Shown: positions 1 to 7,584, counted from the first letter of the stretch. The stretch: 10,820 nucleotides of DNA from an uncultured Pseudomonadota bacterium (GCA_937967875.1 CALBTQ010000323.1:1-10820); one strand, 5' to 3'. Notes: generated from the sequence alone by a model not told the origin. A program made the numbers and translations.

Positions 1-267
1 CGCGTCGGCCTCATCGAGGCGTTGCGGCGCAGTTGGCGATTTACCGGCGGACGCTTCTGGGCGACGCTCCTCGGGCTGCTTGTCGCCGTGTCGCCGATGA
101 TCCTCTGCGACGGTTTGCCGGCGCTGCTCGACGCCGGCCAAATTTCATTTCCCGATTGGCTGCGCTATGCCATCGAAGCCATTTCCGCGGCGGCGGTGTT
201 GATTCCCCAACTGTTCCTCGTCGCGTTCTACGAGGGCGAACGGGCGCGGCCGGCGACGATTCAATAA
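1..267 (+). CDS. 3' end of a membrane protein gene (5' truncated)
   Basis: The frame is open from base 1 and closes with TAA at 265-267, giving the last 88 residues of a protein that begins outside the window. A TTG at 22 could be read as a start, but nothing like a ribosome binding site precedes it and the frame stays open upstream, so it is treated as internal. The fragment has two hydrophobic stretches, one after the GRFWAT segment (about residues 20-38) and one near the end (IEAISAAAVLIPQLFLVAF). They are joined by a short polar loop, and the tail is charged. The opening segment (LIEALRRSW, then GRFW) resembles the last helices of polytopic membrane proteins in which a short amphipathic helix precedes each hydrophobic segment. 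I do not recognise the family and assign no function. Confidence 0.6.
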   Translation, partial: RVGLIEALRRSWRFTGGRFWATLLGLLVAVSPMILCDGLPALLDAGQISFPDWLRYAIEAISAAAVLIPQLFLVAFYEGERARPATIQ

Positions 268-297
268 CACTCTTGTTCGCGTTGCCCGCCGCTCTTG

Positions 298-306
298 TGA
301 TATAAA
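298..306 (+). promoter_or_regulatory. Candidate extended -10 promoter for the acyl-CoA synthetase operon
   Basis: TGATATAAA at 298-306 reads as an extended -10 element (TG, one base, then TATAAA, five of six matches to TATAAT). It lies in the 99-base gap before the synthetase gene. No convincing -35 lies at 16-18 bases, but extended -10 promoters can do without one. Transcription would begin near 313, leaving a leader of about 54 bases. Confidence 0.4.
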
Positions 307-355
307 GAATCATCGCATCACGACTCATCCACCACGCGCATCCATAAACGCTTGC

Positions 356-360
356 GGAGG
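356..360 (+). promoter_or_regulatory. Ribosome binding site that fixes the acyl-CoA synthetase start
   Basis: GGAGG is followed by a six-base spacer and ATG at 367. A longer reading from TTG at 352 would start upstream of and run through this site, so ATG 367 is the better start. Confidence 0.75.
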
Positions 361-366
361 CCACGC

Positions 367-2187
367 ATGGACTTTCAGATCTCCGACCGGCTGTTGTGCG
401 GCAGTTTCCACAATCGCAGCCTCAAGTACGGCGAACGCATCTCGCTGCTGTGCCCCTGGAAAGACGGACGCAAGACGAGCGAGTTCCACCCTTACACCTG
501 GAGCGAACGGTTGCGCATGGTCGAAGACGCCGCCTGCGGCCTGCTTACGCTGGGCCTGCAACCGGGCGAACGCGTCGCGGTGATCGGCCCCAACCGTCTG
601 CGCTGGCTCGACGGCTTCTGGGCCACGCTGCTGGCCGGCGGGGTGGTCGTCACCGTCTACCCGACGCTCACCGCGCAGGACATGGCGGTGATCCTCGCCG
701 ACAGCGGCGCGCGCTTCGCCTTCGTCAGCGACACGACGATCCGCGATCGCGTGATCGCCAAAAAAGAGCAACTGCCGGCGCTGGAAAAAATGATCGTCAT
801 GGATCCCTATGAAAAAACGAGCGACGAGGTCATCGGTCACGACGACCTGTACGCGCTCGGCGCGGCCCACCGCGATCTCGACGCTTTGCACGCGCGCATG
901 AGCGCGCAACAGCCCGACGACGTCGCGGTGCTCATTTACACCTCGGGCACCACCGGCGAGCCCAAGGGCGTGATGCTGACCAACGCCAACTTCGACAGCC
1001 AACGCGTCGTGACCAAGATTTTCGCGTATCGCGCCGACGACGTGTGGCTCAATCACATTCCGCTGTGCCACAGCTTCGGCCTGACCGGCGACATGCTGGC
1101 CAGCGGCGAAGCCGGCGGCGCCCTCGCGCTGGCCTCGGGCATCGACCCCGAGGAACTGCGCGCTTCGCTGGCCGCCGTGCGCCCGACGGTGCTTATCAGC
1201 GTGCCGCGCCTCTACGAAAAAATGTTTTTAAAAATCACCACGACACTGGCGCAAAAACCGCCCTTCGTGCAGGGGCTGTTCGCCAAGGCCCACGCGGTCG
1301 GGCGCGAGATGTTTAAAGAGTACACCGGTTGCGGCAAAGAGCCGCCGCTGAAAATGCGCCTCAAACATCGCCTGGCCGATCGCGTGCTGTCCAAGGTGCG
1401 CCAACAGGCCGGTTTCGAGAACATCCGCGTGGCCTATGCCGGCGGCGGGCCGATCAGCGCCGAGCTGGTCACGTTCTTCCAGGGCCTGGGCATCGACATC
1501 TACCAGGGCTTCGGCCTGACCGAAACCAGCCCGGTGGTCACGGTCAACCGGCCGGGGAAAAACAAACTCGGCAGCGTCGGCCCGGCGCTGCCCAACGCCG
1601 AAGTGAAGATCGCCCCTGACGGCGAGATCATGGTGCGCGGACCGATGGTGATGAAGGGCTACTGGAACAAGCCGGGCGACACCGCCGAGACGATCGAGCC
1701 CGACGGCTGGATGCACACCGGCGACATCGGCCACCTGGACAATGACGGTTACCTGTTCATCACCGACCGCAAGAAAGAAATCATCGTCACCAGCGGCGGC
1801 AAGAACATCGCACCCACGCGCATCGAAAACCTGTTCAACATGGATCCGCTGATCGAAAAGGTCGTGGTCATCGGCAACGCGCGCAAGTTCCTCGCCGCGC
1901 TGATCTGCCCCAACCTCGAGGAACTCGTGCGCTGGGCCAAGGCCAACGACGTGCCGACCGAGCCGATCGAGGAGATGATCGAACATCCCGCCGTGACCGC
2001 GTTGTATCAACAGAGCGTGGACAAGGTGAACGAACAACTGGCGCGCTTCGAGACGATCAAACGCTTCGCGGTGATGGATCACGTCTTCGACGAACACCAC
2101 GGCGAGCTGACCGCCACGCAAAAGGTCAAACGGCGGATCGTCGACGAGAAGTACAAGGAACTCATTGACTCGTTCTACCAGGAGTGA
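367..2187 (+). CDS. Long-chain fatty acid--CoA ligase (AMP-forming acyl-CoA synthetase)
   Basis: A 606-residue member of the ANL adenylating superfamily. It would activate fatty acids to acyl-AMP and then acyl-CoA, in the cytoplasm or at the inner membrane face. The motifs are complete and in order: the phosphate-binding loop YTSGTTGEPKG (about residues 191-201), YQGFGLTETSP (379-389) for adenine and magnesium contacts, HTGDIG with the ribose-binding Asp (D453), the hinge ITDRKKEIIVTSGGKN (465-480), and a C-terminal lysine-rich A10 segment, TATQKVKRR (582-590), carrying the catalytic lysine. The length of about 600 residues and the DRKKEIIVTSGGKN hinge match the bacterial long-chain (FadD15/FAA1-like) class rather than short acetyl-CoA synthetases. 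The start at ATG 367 follows a GGAGG site. It is the first gene of an apparent three-gene operon. The exact chain-length preference cannot be read from the sequence. Confidence 0.95.
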   Translation: MDFQISDRLLCGSFHNRSLKYGERISLLCPWKDGRKTSEFHPYTWSERLRMVEDAACGLLTLGLQPGERVAVIGPNRLRWLDGFWATLLAGGVVVTVYPTLTAQDMAVILADSGARFAFVSDTTIRDRVIAKKEQLPALEKMIVMDPYEKTSDEVIGHDDLYALGAAHRDLDALHARMSAQQPDDVAVLIYTSGTTGEPKGVMLTNANFDSQRVVTKIFAYRADDVWLNHIPLCHSFGLTGDMLASGEAGGALALASGIDPEELRASLAAVRPTVLISVPRLYEKMFLKITTTLAQKPPFVQGLFAKAHAVGREMFKEYTGCGKEPPLKMRLKHRLADRVLSKVRQQAGFENIRVAYAGGGPISAELVTFFQGLGIDIYQGFGLTETSPVVTVNRPGKNKLGSVGPALPNAEVKIAPDGEIMVRGPMVMKGYWNKPGDTAETIEPDGWMHTGDIGHLDNDGYLFITDRKKEIIVTSGGKNIAPTRIENLFNMDPLIEKVVVIGNARKFLAALICPNLEELVRWAKANDVPTEPIEEMIEHPAVTALYQQSVDKVNEQLARFETIKRFAVMDHVFDEHHGELTATQKVKRRIVDEKYKELIDSFYQE

Positions 2188-2199
2188 TACGCCCACCAC

Positions 2200-2844
2200 A
2201 TGAACCAAGACGCGCCGCGCTTCAACTGGAAAACCTATCTCTATTTCGCCGTCGTGCTCGGCGTTTACGCGGCGCTGATCGCATCGATCCGGGCGCAGGC
2301 TCCCGACGACAACTACGCCTTCCTCGATTGGGCCAGCCCGGAGGACGGCTTCTGCGAAACATTGAACCTGGAGTTCGTCGCCCTTAATTTCTTCCTGGCG
2401 ATCTACCTGCTGAAAAAATTCTGGCGGCGCAAAACCTTCGGCCGGCGCGTTCTCTGGCTGCTCTATTTTTTCATCTGGTTCGGCGAGGAAAGCCAATGGG
2501 GGCAGTCGATTTTCCAATTCGCCACGCCCTGGTGGTGGGAAGGCATGTCGGGCAAGAACGCCTTCGACCTGCACACCGTCGTCAACTACGGCTGCTTCCT
2601 CTCGGTGGGAATGACGCTGGCGACGGGCATTGCGTTTTTCACCGGCTTCGTACGCGCCTGGCGCGGCGACAAGTGGTCGCGTGTGTTTTGCGTCGGTCCG
2701 TTCCTGGTCGTGTTGTCCGGCTCGTTTTTCCCCGACCGCGATTACCTGTGGCAACTGTTCATTGCCTTCGTGCTGGCCGCTTACTTCGCGCTGGAGGCCT
2801 GGCAGCGTGAGCCGCTGCCCAAAACCGTCGAGCCCGCGCCATGA
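2200..2844 (+). CDS. Polytopic membrane protein of unknown function, tandem paralogue A
   Basis: A 214-residue protein with about six hydrophobic segments: roughly residues 13-30, 54-73, 84-95, 129-151, 160-177 and 182-201. The conserved core holds SPEDGFCETLNLEFVA (46-61), where the pattern P-E-x-x-F-x-E-T-L-N-L is shared with the next gene, and GEESQWGQSIFQFATP (95-110), followed by GKNAFDLH (118-125). From memory, this second part resembles widespread uncharacterised bacterial membrane proteins with a GEE-(I/L)-S-WGQR ... TP ... NLHN pattern; that link is recall, not a search. The paired acids, Gln and His at a membrane face suggest a conserved polar or metal-binding site (inference). It begins 12 bases after the synthetase stop. 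GGAG lies 15 bases upstream, a long spacing, so translational coupling is likely. Its 3' end overlaps the paralogue by ATGA. Confidence 0.85.
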   Translation: MNQDAPRFNWKTYLYFAVVLGVYAALIASIRAQAPDDNYAFLDWASPEDGFCETLNLEFVALNFFLAIYLLKKFWRRKTFGRRVLWLLYFFIWFGEESQWGQSIFQFATPWWWEGMSGKNAFDLHTVVNYGCFLSVGMTLATGIAFFTGFVRAWRGDKWSRVFCVGPFLVVLSGSFFPDRDYLWQLFIAFVLAAYFALEAWQREPLPKTVEPAP

Positions 2845-3464
2845 GCGAAGGGCCGTTGACGGATCGGCGCGCGCTTGTTTTTTACGCGCTGGTCGTCTGC
2901 GGCGCGATCGCTCTGGTCGTCGCCTTGCATGTACTCGGCCCGCGCGAGCCGCAAGCCTACGAACAATGGGTCATGCCCGAAGAGAGCTTCGCCGAAACGC
3001 TCAACCTGCTTTTCGTCGCGATGAGCTTTTTCGCCTCACTGGCGCTGCTGCGTCGCGTGTGGCGCCGGCCGACCTTCGTGCGGCGTCTGCTCTGGACGAT
3101 TTTCCTGTTCGTGTGGCTGTGCGAGGAAGGCCAATACGGACAGTCGATTTTCCATTTCGCCACGCCGCCTTGGTGGTACGGCGCGGCGGGCAAACAGGCC
3201 TTCGACATTCACAGCGTACCGCCCTACGGCTGCGCATTGACGCTGGCGCTGGTGGCGCTGCTGACGGGATTGATTATCGCCGAGATCGTGCGGGCCGTAC
3301 GCGGCGATCGCTGGGCGCGCCTATTTTGCTTCGCGCCGGCGTTGGCGCTGGTCTCTGACCTGACGCTGCCCGTGCCGTTCCTGGCGCTGCAGCTTTTCTT
3401 TTCATATTGGCTGGCGATGTACTTGCTGTTCGCGTGGGGCCGCGACGCGGGCCTTACTTCCTGA
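2841..3464 (+). CDS. Polytopic membrane protein of unknown function, tandem paralogue B
   Basis: A 207-residue membrane protein that aligns without gaps to the preceding gene product over about 120 central residues. By hand, around half are identical. Shared blocks are MPEESFAETLNLLFVA (45-60), CEEGQYGQSIFHFATP (94-109), GKQAFDIH (117-124) and VRA-x-RGD-(K/R)-W. The C-terminal two helices diverge most, as the last charged loop (FFPDRDY in copy A) is replaced by LTLPVPF. The ATG lies inside the ATGA overlap with the upstream stop, which implies translational coupling and matched synthesis, possibly of a heterodimer (inference). Its 3' end overlaps the convergent DUF3108 gene by 11 bases, and no intrinsic terminator is visible there. 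Function unknown. Confidence 0.85.
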   Translation: MSEGPLTDRRALVFYALVVCGAIALVVALHVLGPREPQAYEQWVMPEESFAETLNLLFVAMSFFASLALLRRVWRRPTFVRRLLWTIFLFVWLCEEGQYGQSIFHFATPPWWYGAAGKQAFDIHSVPPYGCALTLALVALLTGLIIAEIVRAVRGDRWARLFCFAPALALVSDLTLPVPFLALQLFFSYWLAMYLLFAWGRDAGLTS

Positions 3465-4257
3465 CCAACTCGGCGTAGATCGAACCGACGAACGCTTCGG
3501 TTTCAACCTTCAGCACGTGGTGCGGCGGCTGCTTGTCGATCCACAGCGTCGCCTTGCGCACTTTGTTGACCTTCGATTCGGCATCCGCGCCCGACGAGCG
3601 CTCGATGCGCGGCCAGATCTTCCAGGCGTCGAACTCGCCCAGGCCGATCTTGATGTGCTCTTCGCCCATCACCGTGTAGGTCAGGTCGTGGCGGCGCTTG
3701 CCGTCGAAGGCCTTGAGTTTGTAGGTCTTGCCCAGCGACAGCGGTGCGCGCCGGGCGAAAATCAACGCGCTGAGCGGATCGTAATGATCGTCGGGCGCGT
3801 GGTTGGGCTTGAGCGGCTGCGCTTCGCCCTGGCGGAAACGCGTGCGCGAGCCCAGCAGCAGGCCCTGCGCTTTGTCGTGTCGGATTTCCGTGTCCAGGTG
3901 GAACGAACTCTCGCGCTGCTTGAACAGATACCGTTTGCAGCGCAGATCGGCGATGGAGGTGACGACCTCGATCTCGTCGCGCACCTTCCAGATCCAGTCG
4001 AGTTTCGGTTGACCCTTGATGCGCATCTGCACTTTGTAGCAGGGCTCGCCGTCTTCGGTGACCGCCAGGACGCGGATTTCCGCGGTCGCCGCGCTGATGC
4101 CCGACCAGCCGAATTCGTACACGAGGTTTTCCCCGGCGAAATCGACCGCCGCCTGGGCGCCGGCGACGGCGACGACGACCAGCGTCAACACGGCCGCCGC
4201 CGACAGCGTGGCGAACCATCCCCTAAGGTTGCTGCGCGTTTTGGCTGAGCGTTGCAT
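3454..4257 (-). CDS. Exported DUF3108 domain protein
   Basis: A 267-residue protein. The N-terminus has a basic region followed by a long hydrophobic core (about 17-33) and AQA before residue 37, fitting a Sec signal peptide, so the product should be periplasmic or outer-membrane associated. The body fits the DUF3108 family: GENLVYEFGWSGISAATAEI near the mature N-terminus (42-61), the DPLSAL segment (160-165), the GKTYKLKAFDGKRRHDLTY strand pair, a GEFDAWKI-x-P segment and a final strand VGSIYAEL. DUF3108 proteins are predicted beta-rich envelope proteins without an established reaction. The start ATG at 4257 is preceded by AGGGAG at a five-base spacing. Its first 35 bases overlap the end of the upstream TPR lipoprotein gene, so it is the last gene of the minus-strand operon. 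Confidence 0.85.
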   Translation of the reverse strand: MQRSAKTRSNLRGWFATLSAAAVLTLVVVAVAGAQAAVDFAGENLVYEFGWSGISAATAEIRVLAVTEDGEPCYKVQMRIKGQPKLDWIWKVRDEIEVVTSIADLRCKRYLFKQRESSFHLDTEIRHDKAQGLLLGSRTRFRQGEAQPLKPNHAPDDHYDPLSALIFARRAPLSLGKTYKLKAFDGKRRHDLTYTVMGEEHIKIGLGEFDAWKIWPRIERSSGADAESKVNKVRKATLWIDKQPPHHVLKVETEAFVGSIYAELVRK

Positions 4258-5296
4258 ATCGCTCCCTCGTTTGCTGAACGTATTCGGAGTCGACTTTCAA
4301 ATCGCCGGCCAGCTCCAGGTTGCGCCGATAGGCCTGCAGCGCTTTGTTGAGCACCGGCTGCAATTTCTCCCGTAGTTTTTGACGATACTCCGTTTGCTCG
4401 GCGGGGGTCAAACCTTGGGGAATCGGCGCGGCCAGCACCGCTTCGTAAAACAGCTCGTAGCCCAGGCCGATGCGAAACAGCGAAGCGACCACCCACTCGG
4501 GCTCGTAGGTGCGGATCGCCAGCGTGTAGTAATTGCGCGCCGCGACGAACGCGTCGGCTTTCTCGCCCAGGCCCCGCGCCAGCGCTTCCTCGTCGCCGCT
4601 CAGCTCGATGCCACGGAAGCGCGTGAAATTGATTTCGCCCAACACGAAGTAGCCCTCGGCGTACGCGGCCCGCGCATGCACCACCCCGCGTTCGGCGTTG
4701 CGCTCGTAGGTTTCCAGCGCCGCGCGCAGATGATGCTCGGCGAGAATCTCGTCGCCGTCGTGATAATAGGCGATGCCCAGTCGCGCGCGCGCCTCGTTGA
4801 ATTCCAGCGGCGGCACGCCGAACTGATGCAGAATCGCTTCGAGCTGCTGTTGCGCTTCCCGGTGCCGATTCAGCCGCGCCAGGCACACGGCCTTGCGCAT
4901 GCGCACTTCATCCAGCCGGACGTCCTTGCCCAGGTCTTCGCCGTACCCCTCGTAGACGCTCAGCGCGTCGGCCCAGCGCTGCGTGCGCTCGTAGACGAGC
5001 CCGAGGTTGTAGCGCGCCAGCGGCGCGACGTCGCTGTCGGGATATTTTTCCAGCAGGAGGCGATAGACCTTTTCAGCCAGCGGCCAGTCGGCGACGACGA
5101 AGGCCTTGTCGCCGCGCTCGAACAAATCGTAGGCGTCGTAGATGTCGCCGTGGCGTCCGGTTGGATCGCCGACGATGGTCACCGGCGGCAGTTCGATCGA
5201 CGTGTTGCCGCAGCTCGCGCGAAACGACGCACACCCGGTCGAAAGCGCCAACAGGAGCACGACCGGCAGCAGGCGTCGAATCGCCAAACGCGTCAC
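4223..5296 (-). CDS. TPR-repeat lipoprotein
   Basis: A 357-residue protein starting at GTG (5296), which overlaps the upstream kinase-like gene's stop as GTGA. A reading from 5383 would add 29 residues lying wholly inside the upstream gene and would bury the signal sequence, so it is rejected. The N-terminus is a lipoprotein signal: basic TRLAIRR, the hydrophobic PVVLLLAL, then STGC with Cys22 as the lipidated residue. The mature protein contains helical repeats of TPR type, for example AYDLFERGDKAFVVADWPLA (56-74) followed by ARYNLGLVYERTQRWADAL (94-112), and further pairs after them. Such proteins scaffold envelope complexes, as BamD- and YbgF-like proteins do. No specific orthologue is recognised. 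Its position between the pseudokinase/AgmX-tail protein and the DUF3108 protein suggests they share one envelope process. Confidence 0.85.
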   Translation of the reverse strand: MTRLAIRRLLPVVLLLALSTGCASFRASCGNTSIELPPVTIVGDPTGRHGDIYDAYDLFERGDKAFVVADWPLAEKVYRLLLEKYPDSDVAPLARYNLGLVYERTQRWADALSVYEGYGEDLGKDVRLDEVRMRKAVCLARLNRHREAQQQLEAILHQFGVPPLEFNEARARLGIAYYHDGDEILAEHHLRAALETYERNAERGVVHARAAYAEGYFVLGEINFTRFRGIELSGDEEALARGLGEKADAFVAARNYYTLAIRTYEPEWVVASLFRIGLGYELFYEAVLAAPIPQGLTPAEQTEYRQKLREKLQPVLNKALQAYRRNLELAGDLKVDSEYVQQTRERYATLSQNAQQP

Positions 5297-7413
5297 TTGC
5301 TGATGTTGAAGGGGAAGGTGACGGTTTTCGGCGAACCTTCGAAAGCCGGGAAACGCATGAGCATCACGCGGCGTACGAGGCATTGTTCAATCTCCGCATT
5401 GCCCAGCGTGGAACTGGCGATCGCCGCGCTGGCCACGTTGCCCGCCGGGGCGATGACGAATTTCACTTTGACCATGCCGGAGGCGTCCGGATTTTTCGCG
5501 AAACAGAACTTCACGCGGCCCATCGAGTTGGCGATCGTCCGGCGGATGTGGTCGGCCGTCAGCTGCGGCAACGGACCGGTCGCTGCGATTTCCGGCGTCG
5601 GCTGCGGACCGCCCGGAATCGGCGTGGGCGTCGGCCCCGGTTTCTCGCCGGGTTTGGGCGTCGCTTCCGGCGGCGTCTTGACCAGCGAAGCCAGCTTGGT
5701 CAATTCGCGCGCAGCCTCGTCGTTCGTCTTGTTAACGAACAACACTTTGCGGAACGCCCACTGCGCGCGCGGATAATTTTTCGAATTCATGAACGCGCGG
5801 CCGAGCGTCAGGTAGCGATTTTCGATCGACGTGAGGCCTTCCTGCGCCTTGGCATTTTTCGGATCGATATCCAGAATGAAGCTGTACAAACCGAAGGCGC
5901 TTTCCTCCGGCGGATCGGTGATGCGATTCTGGTTCACGTAGGTGCTGGCCTGCAACAGCAGCGCTTCCATCATTTCGTCGTAGGTCGGGCCGCCCGGTTC
6001 GGGGCTGTAGGTGATGCCTTCCAGATCGAAGCTGTCCTGATCGACCACCGGCGTGGGCTCGGCGGGTTGAGGCAGCAGACGATCTTTGTTCATCACGCCG
6101 ACCACGACCAGCGCCGCGACGACGGCCGCCACGAGCCACCCCAGCCAGGCGCGGCTTGGCGCCGGCGCTTTGGCCGTCAACACCGGGGGCATTTCGGCCG
6201 GGCGGGCGGGCGTTTCGTACTCGCCGATCGGCGGCAGCTCTTCCTCGATGGCCGGCAGCTCGCCGGGGGCTTCGCGCGCGGCTTCGCCCTGGCTGAGCGC
6301 TTCGCCGAAGAATTCCTCTTCCACCGCGAAGCGTTCGTCCGGCGGCTCGACGACCGCGGGCTCCTCGATGTGTTCGACGGTTTCCCGCTCGACGACGGCG
6401 GCGACTTCCTCGAGCGCCTCGCGCTCGCGATGATCGGTGGTGACCGCTTCGCTCACCGCCGACAGCGCCAGTTCCGCCGCTTCGGCCAGACGGTCCTCGG
6501 CGGCCTCTTCCGGCCGGAGGATTTCCTCTTCGACGACCTGCGGGGCGGCGGCCCGCGCCGCGCGCGCCGCTTCGTAGGAACCCAGGAAAACGCCCGGATT
6601 CGGCAAACGCTGCTCCGGATCGTCGTCGCAGGCGCTGCGCACCAAATCGAGCAACCCGGCGGCATGCCCGCCTTTGATCGGTCCGCCGACGCGCCCGGCG
6701 GCGGGAATTTCCAGCGTCAGCAGATATTCGAGCAGCTTGCCCAGGCTATAGACGTCGGCGGCGCCGTTGCGCACGCCGTCACGAATGAATTCCGGCGCCA
6801 GGAACGTGCGGCCGGACATCACCTGGAAGTCGTTGGCCGTCATCACCTCGCGCAGCCAACTGGCCACGCCGATGTCCGACAGTTTGACGCCGGCCTTGCT
6901 CATGAAAATATTTTGCGGCGTCAAACCCATGTGCGGCAAATCGCCGAGTTGTTCCAGCCCGGCACACACCTGGTGCACCACCTCGGACATTTGCTCTTCG
7001 GGAAATCCTTTTTCCGGCGCGTGCTTGCGCACGGCCTCGACCAGTTTGTCCAACGTCAGCGCGCTGACGAACTCTTCCACGAAATAGACCAGGTTGCCGT
7101 CGGCGCCGGTTTCAAACACACGCACCAGATTGGGATGCACCACGTCGCGTAGGCGATCGCCCAATGCGCGCAGCGCGACGGCGGCGCCGGGGCGGCTCGT
7201 CAGGCGTTCGTAGAACGTTTTGATGGCGCGCTTCTTGCCCGACTGCGTATCCAGCGCGCGGTAGACAAAGCCGAAGTTGCCGCGACCCACAACCCGCTCG
7301 ACTTTGAAACGGCCGCCGATCATATCTCCGACCACGAAGGTCCGCGCCGACATCGACTGTTCGATGGCGCCGTCCAAGCGGTCGAGTGTTTCGTCAGAAA
7401 AGATGTCCTTCAA
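5293..7413 (-). CDS. Membrane-spanning protein kinase-like (probable pseudokinase) with TPR-like region and AgmX/PglI C-terminal domain
   Basis: A 706-residue protein. The N-terminal kinase fold (about 36-290) keeps the glycine loop GRGNFGFVY (43-51), the AIK lysine K65, HPNLV (93-97), an APE-type FLAPEF (204-209) and DVYSLG (220-225). The catalytic loop, however, reads HMGLTPQN (161-168) where active kinases have HRDLKPxN, so both the Asp and the Lys are lost. The DFG triplet is DIG (180-182). A Glu/Ala/Pro-rich acidic linker (about 295-420) leads to one transmembrane helix (423-441). A periplasmic region follows, with a TPR-like helical segment (about 475-570), a Pro-rich linker and a tail (618-706) matching the AgmX/PglI C-terminal domain, including Cys637, Cys678, SSTLG and FPAFEG. 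The start is TTG, with AAAGGG nine bases upstream. It heads the minus-strand operon and ends in a GTGA overlap. Catalysis is unlikely; nucleotide binding may persist through K65, N168 and D180 (inference). Confidence 0.88.
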   Translation of the reverse strand: MKDIFSDETLDRLDGAIEQSMSARTFVVGDMIGGRFKVERVVGRGNFGFVYRALDTQSGKKRAIKTFYERLTSRPGAAVALRALGDRLRDVVHPNLVRVFETGADGNLVYFVEEFVSALTLDKLVEAVRKHAPEKGFPEEQMSEVVHQVCAGLEQLGDLPHMGLTPQNIFMSKAGVKLSDIGVASWLREVMTANDFQVMSGRTFLAPEFIRDGVRNGAADVYSLGKLLEYLLTLEIPAAGRVGGPIKGGHAAGLLDLVRSACDDDPEQRLPNPGVFLGSYEAARAARAAAPQVVEEEILRPEEAAEDRLAEAAELALSAVSEAVTTDHREREALEEVAAVVERETVEHIEEPAVVEPPDERFAVEEEFFGEALSQGEAAREAPGELPAIEEELPPIGEYETPARPAEMPPVLTAKAPAPSRAWLGWLVAAVVAALVVVGVMNKDRLLPQPAEPTPVVDQDSFDLEGITYSPEPGGPTYDEMMEALLLQASTYVNQNRITDPPEESAFGLYSFILDIDPKNAKAQEGLTSIENRYLTLGRAFMNSKNYPRAQWAFRKVLFVNKTNDEAARELTKLASLVKTPPEATPKPGEKPGPTPTPIPGGPQPTPEIAATGPLPQLTADHIRRTIANSMGRVKFCFAKNPDASGMVKVKFVIAPAGNVASAAIASSTLGNAEIEQCLVRRVMLMRFPAFEGSPKTVTFPFNISK

Positions 7414-7454
7414 GCTGAATGGCCCTTTATCCGTTTTCGTTCGCGAAAGGTGTG

Positions 7455-7483
7455 AGCATACCAGTCTTTTAGCGGCCTGCCAA
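7455..7483 (-). promoter_or_regulatory. Candidate sigma-70 promoter for the kinase-like operon
   Basis: On the minus strand, TTGGCA (7483-7478, five of six matches to the -35 consensus) is followed by 17 bases and TATGCT (7460-7455), with an upstream TG making an extended -10. Transcription would begin near 7448, about 35 bases before the TTG start. It lies in the 171-base gap between the RDD gene's stop and the kinase-like gene, and supports separate transcription of the two. Confidence 0.5.
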
Positions 7484-7556
7484 TTCTCTCTGCCCGCCTC
7501 GAATCCCCGGCAAGAAAATTGTCAAAAGTATGGTGTGTTAACGGCGCGGCGTCAAG

Positions 7557-7580
7557 CGACTATCGCAACGACTATCGCAA
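7557..7580 (+). repeat. 12-base tandem direct repeat, two copies
   Basis: CGACTATCGCAA occurs twice head to tail (7557-7568 and 7569-7580), followed by CGA of a third copy. It lies a few bases past the stop of the RDD gene and roughly 75 bases upstream of the -35 candidate for the kinase-like operon. It could be an operator for an activator or a chance slippage product. Confidence 0.7.
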
Positions 7581-7584
7581 CGAT

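Noticed and set aside
1228..2754. Long minus-strand open frame (508 residues) opposite the acyl-CoA synthetase and membrane protein genes
   Set aside because: It is a mirror of strongly recognised plus-strand genes in GC-rich DNA, has low-complexity His/Asp/Val/Arg composition and shows no domain.
5294..5383. Earlier start at 5383 for the TPR lipoprotein
   Set aside because: It adds 29 residues inside the upstream gene and puts an unlikely extension before a clear lipoprotein signal; GTG at 5296 in a GTGA overlap is better.
5161..7152. Plus-strand open frame of 663 residues opposite the kinase-like gene
   Set aside because: It is antisense to a well-supported kinase-fold gene and has Arg/Phe/Gly-rich shadow composition, with no ribosome binding site or motif.
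7520..7525. TTGACA on the minus strand as the -35 of the kinase-like operon
   Set aside because: It is a perfect hexamer, but no acceptable -10 lies 16-18 bases downstream; TTGGCA with TATGCT is better.
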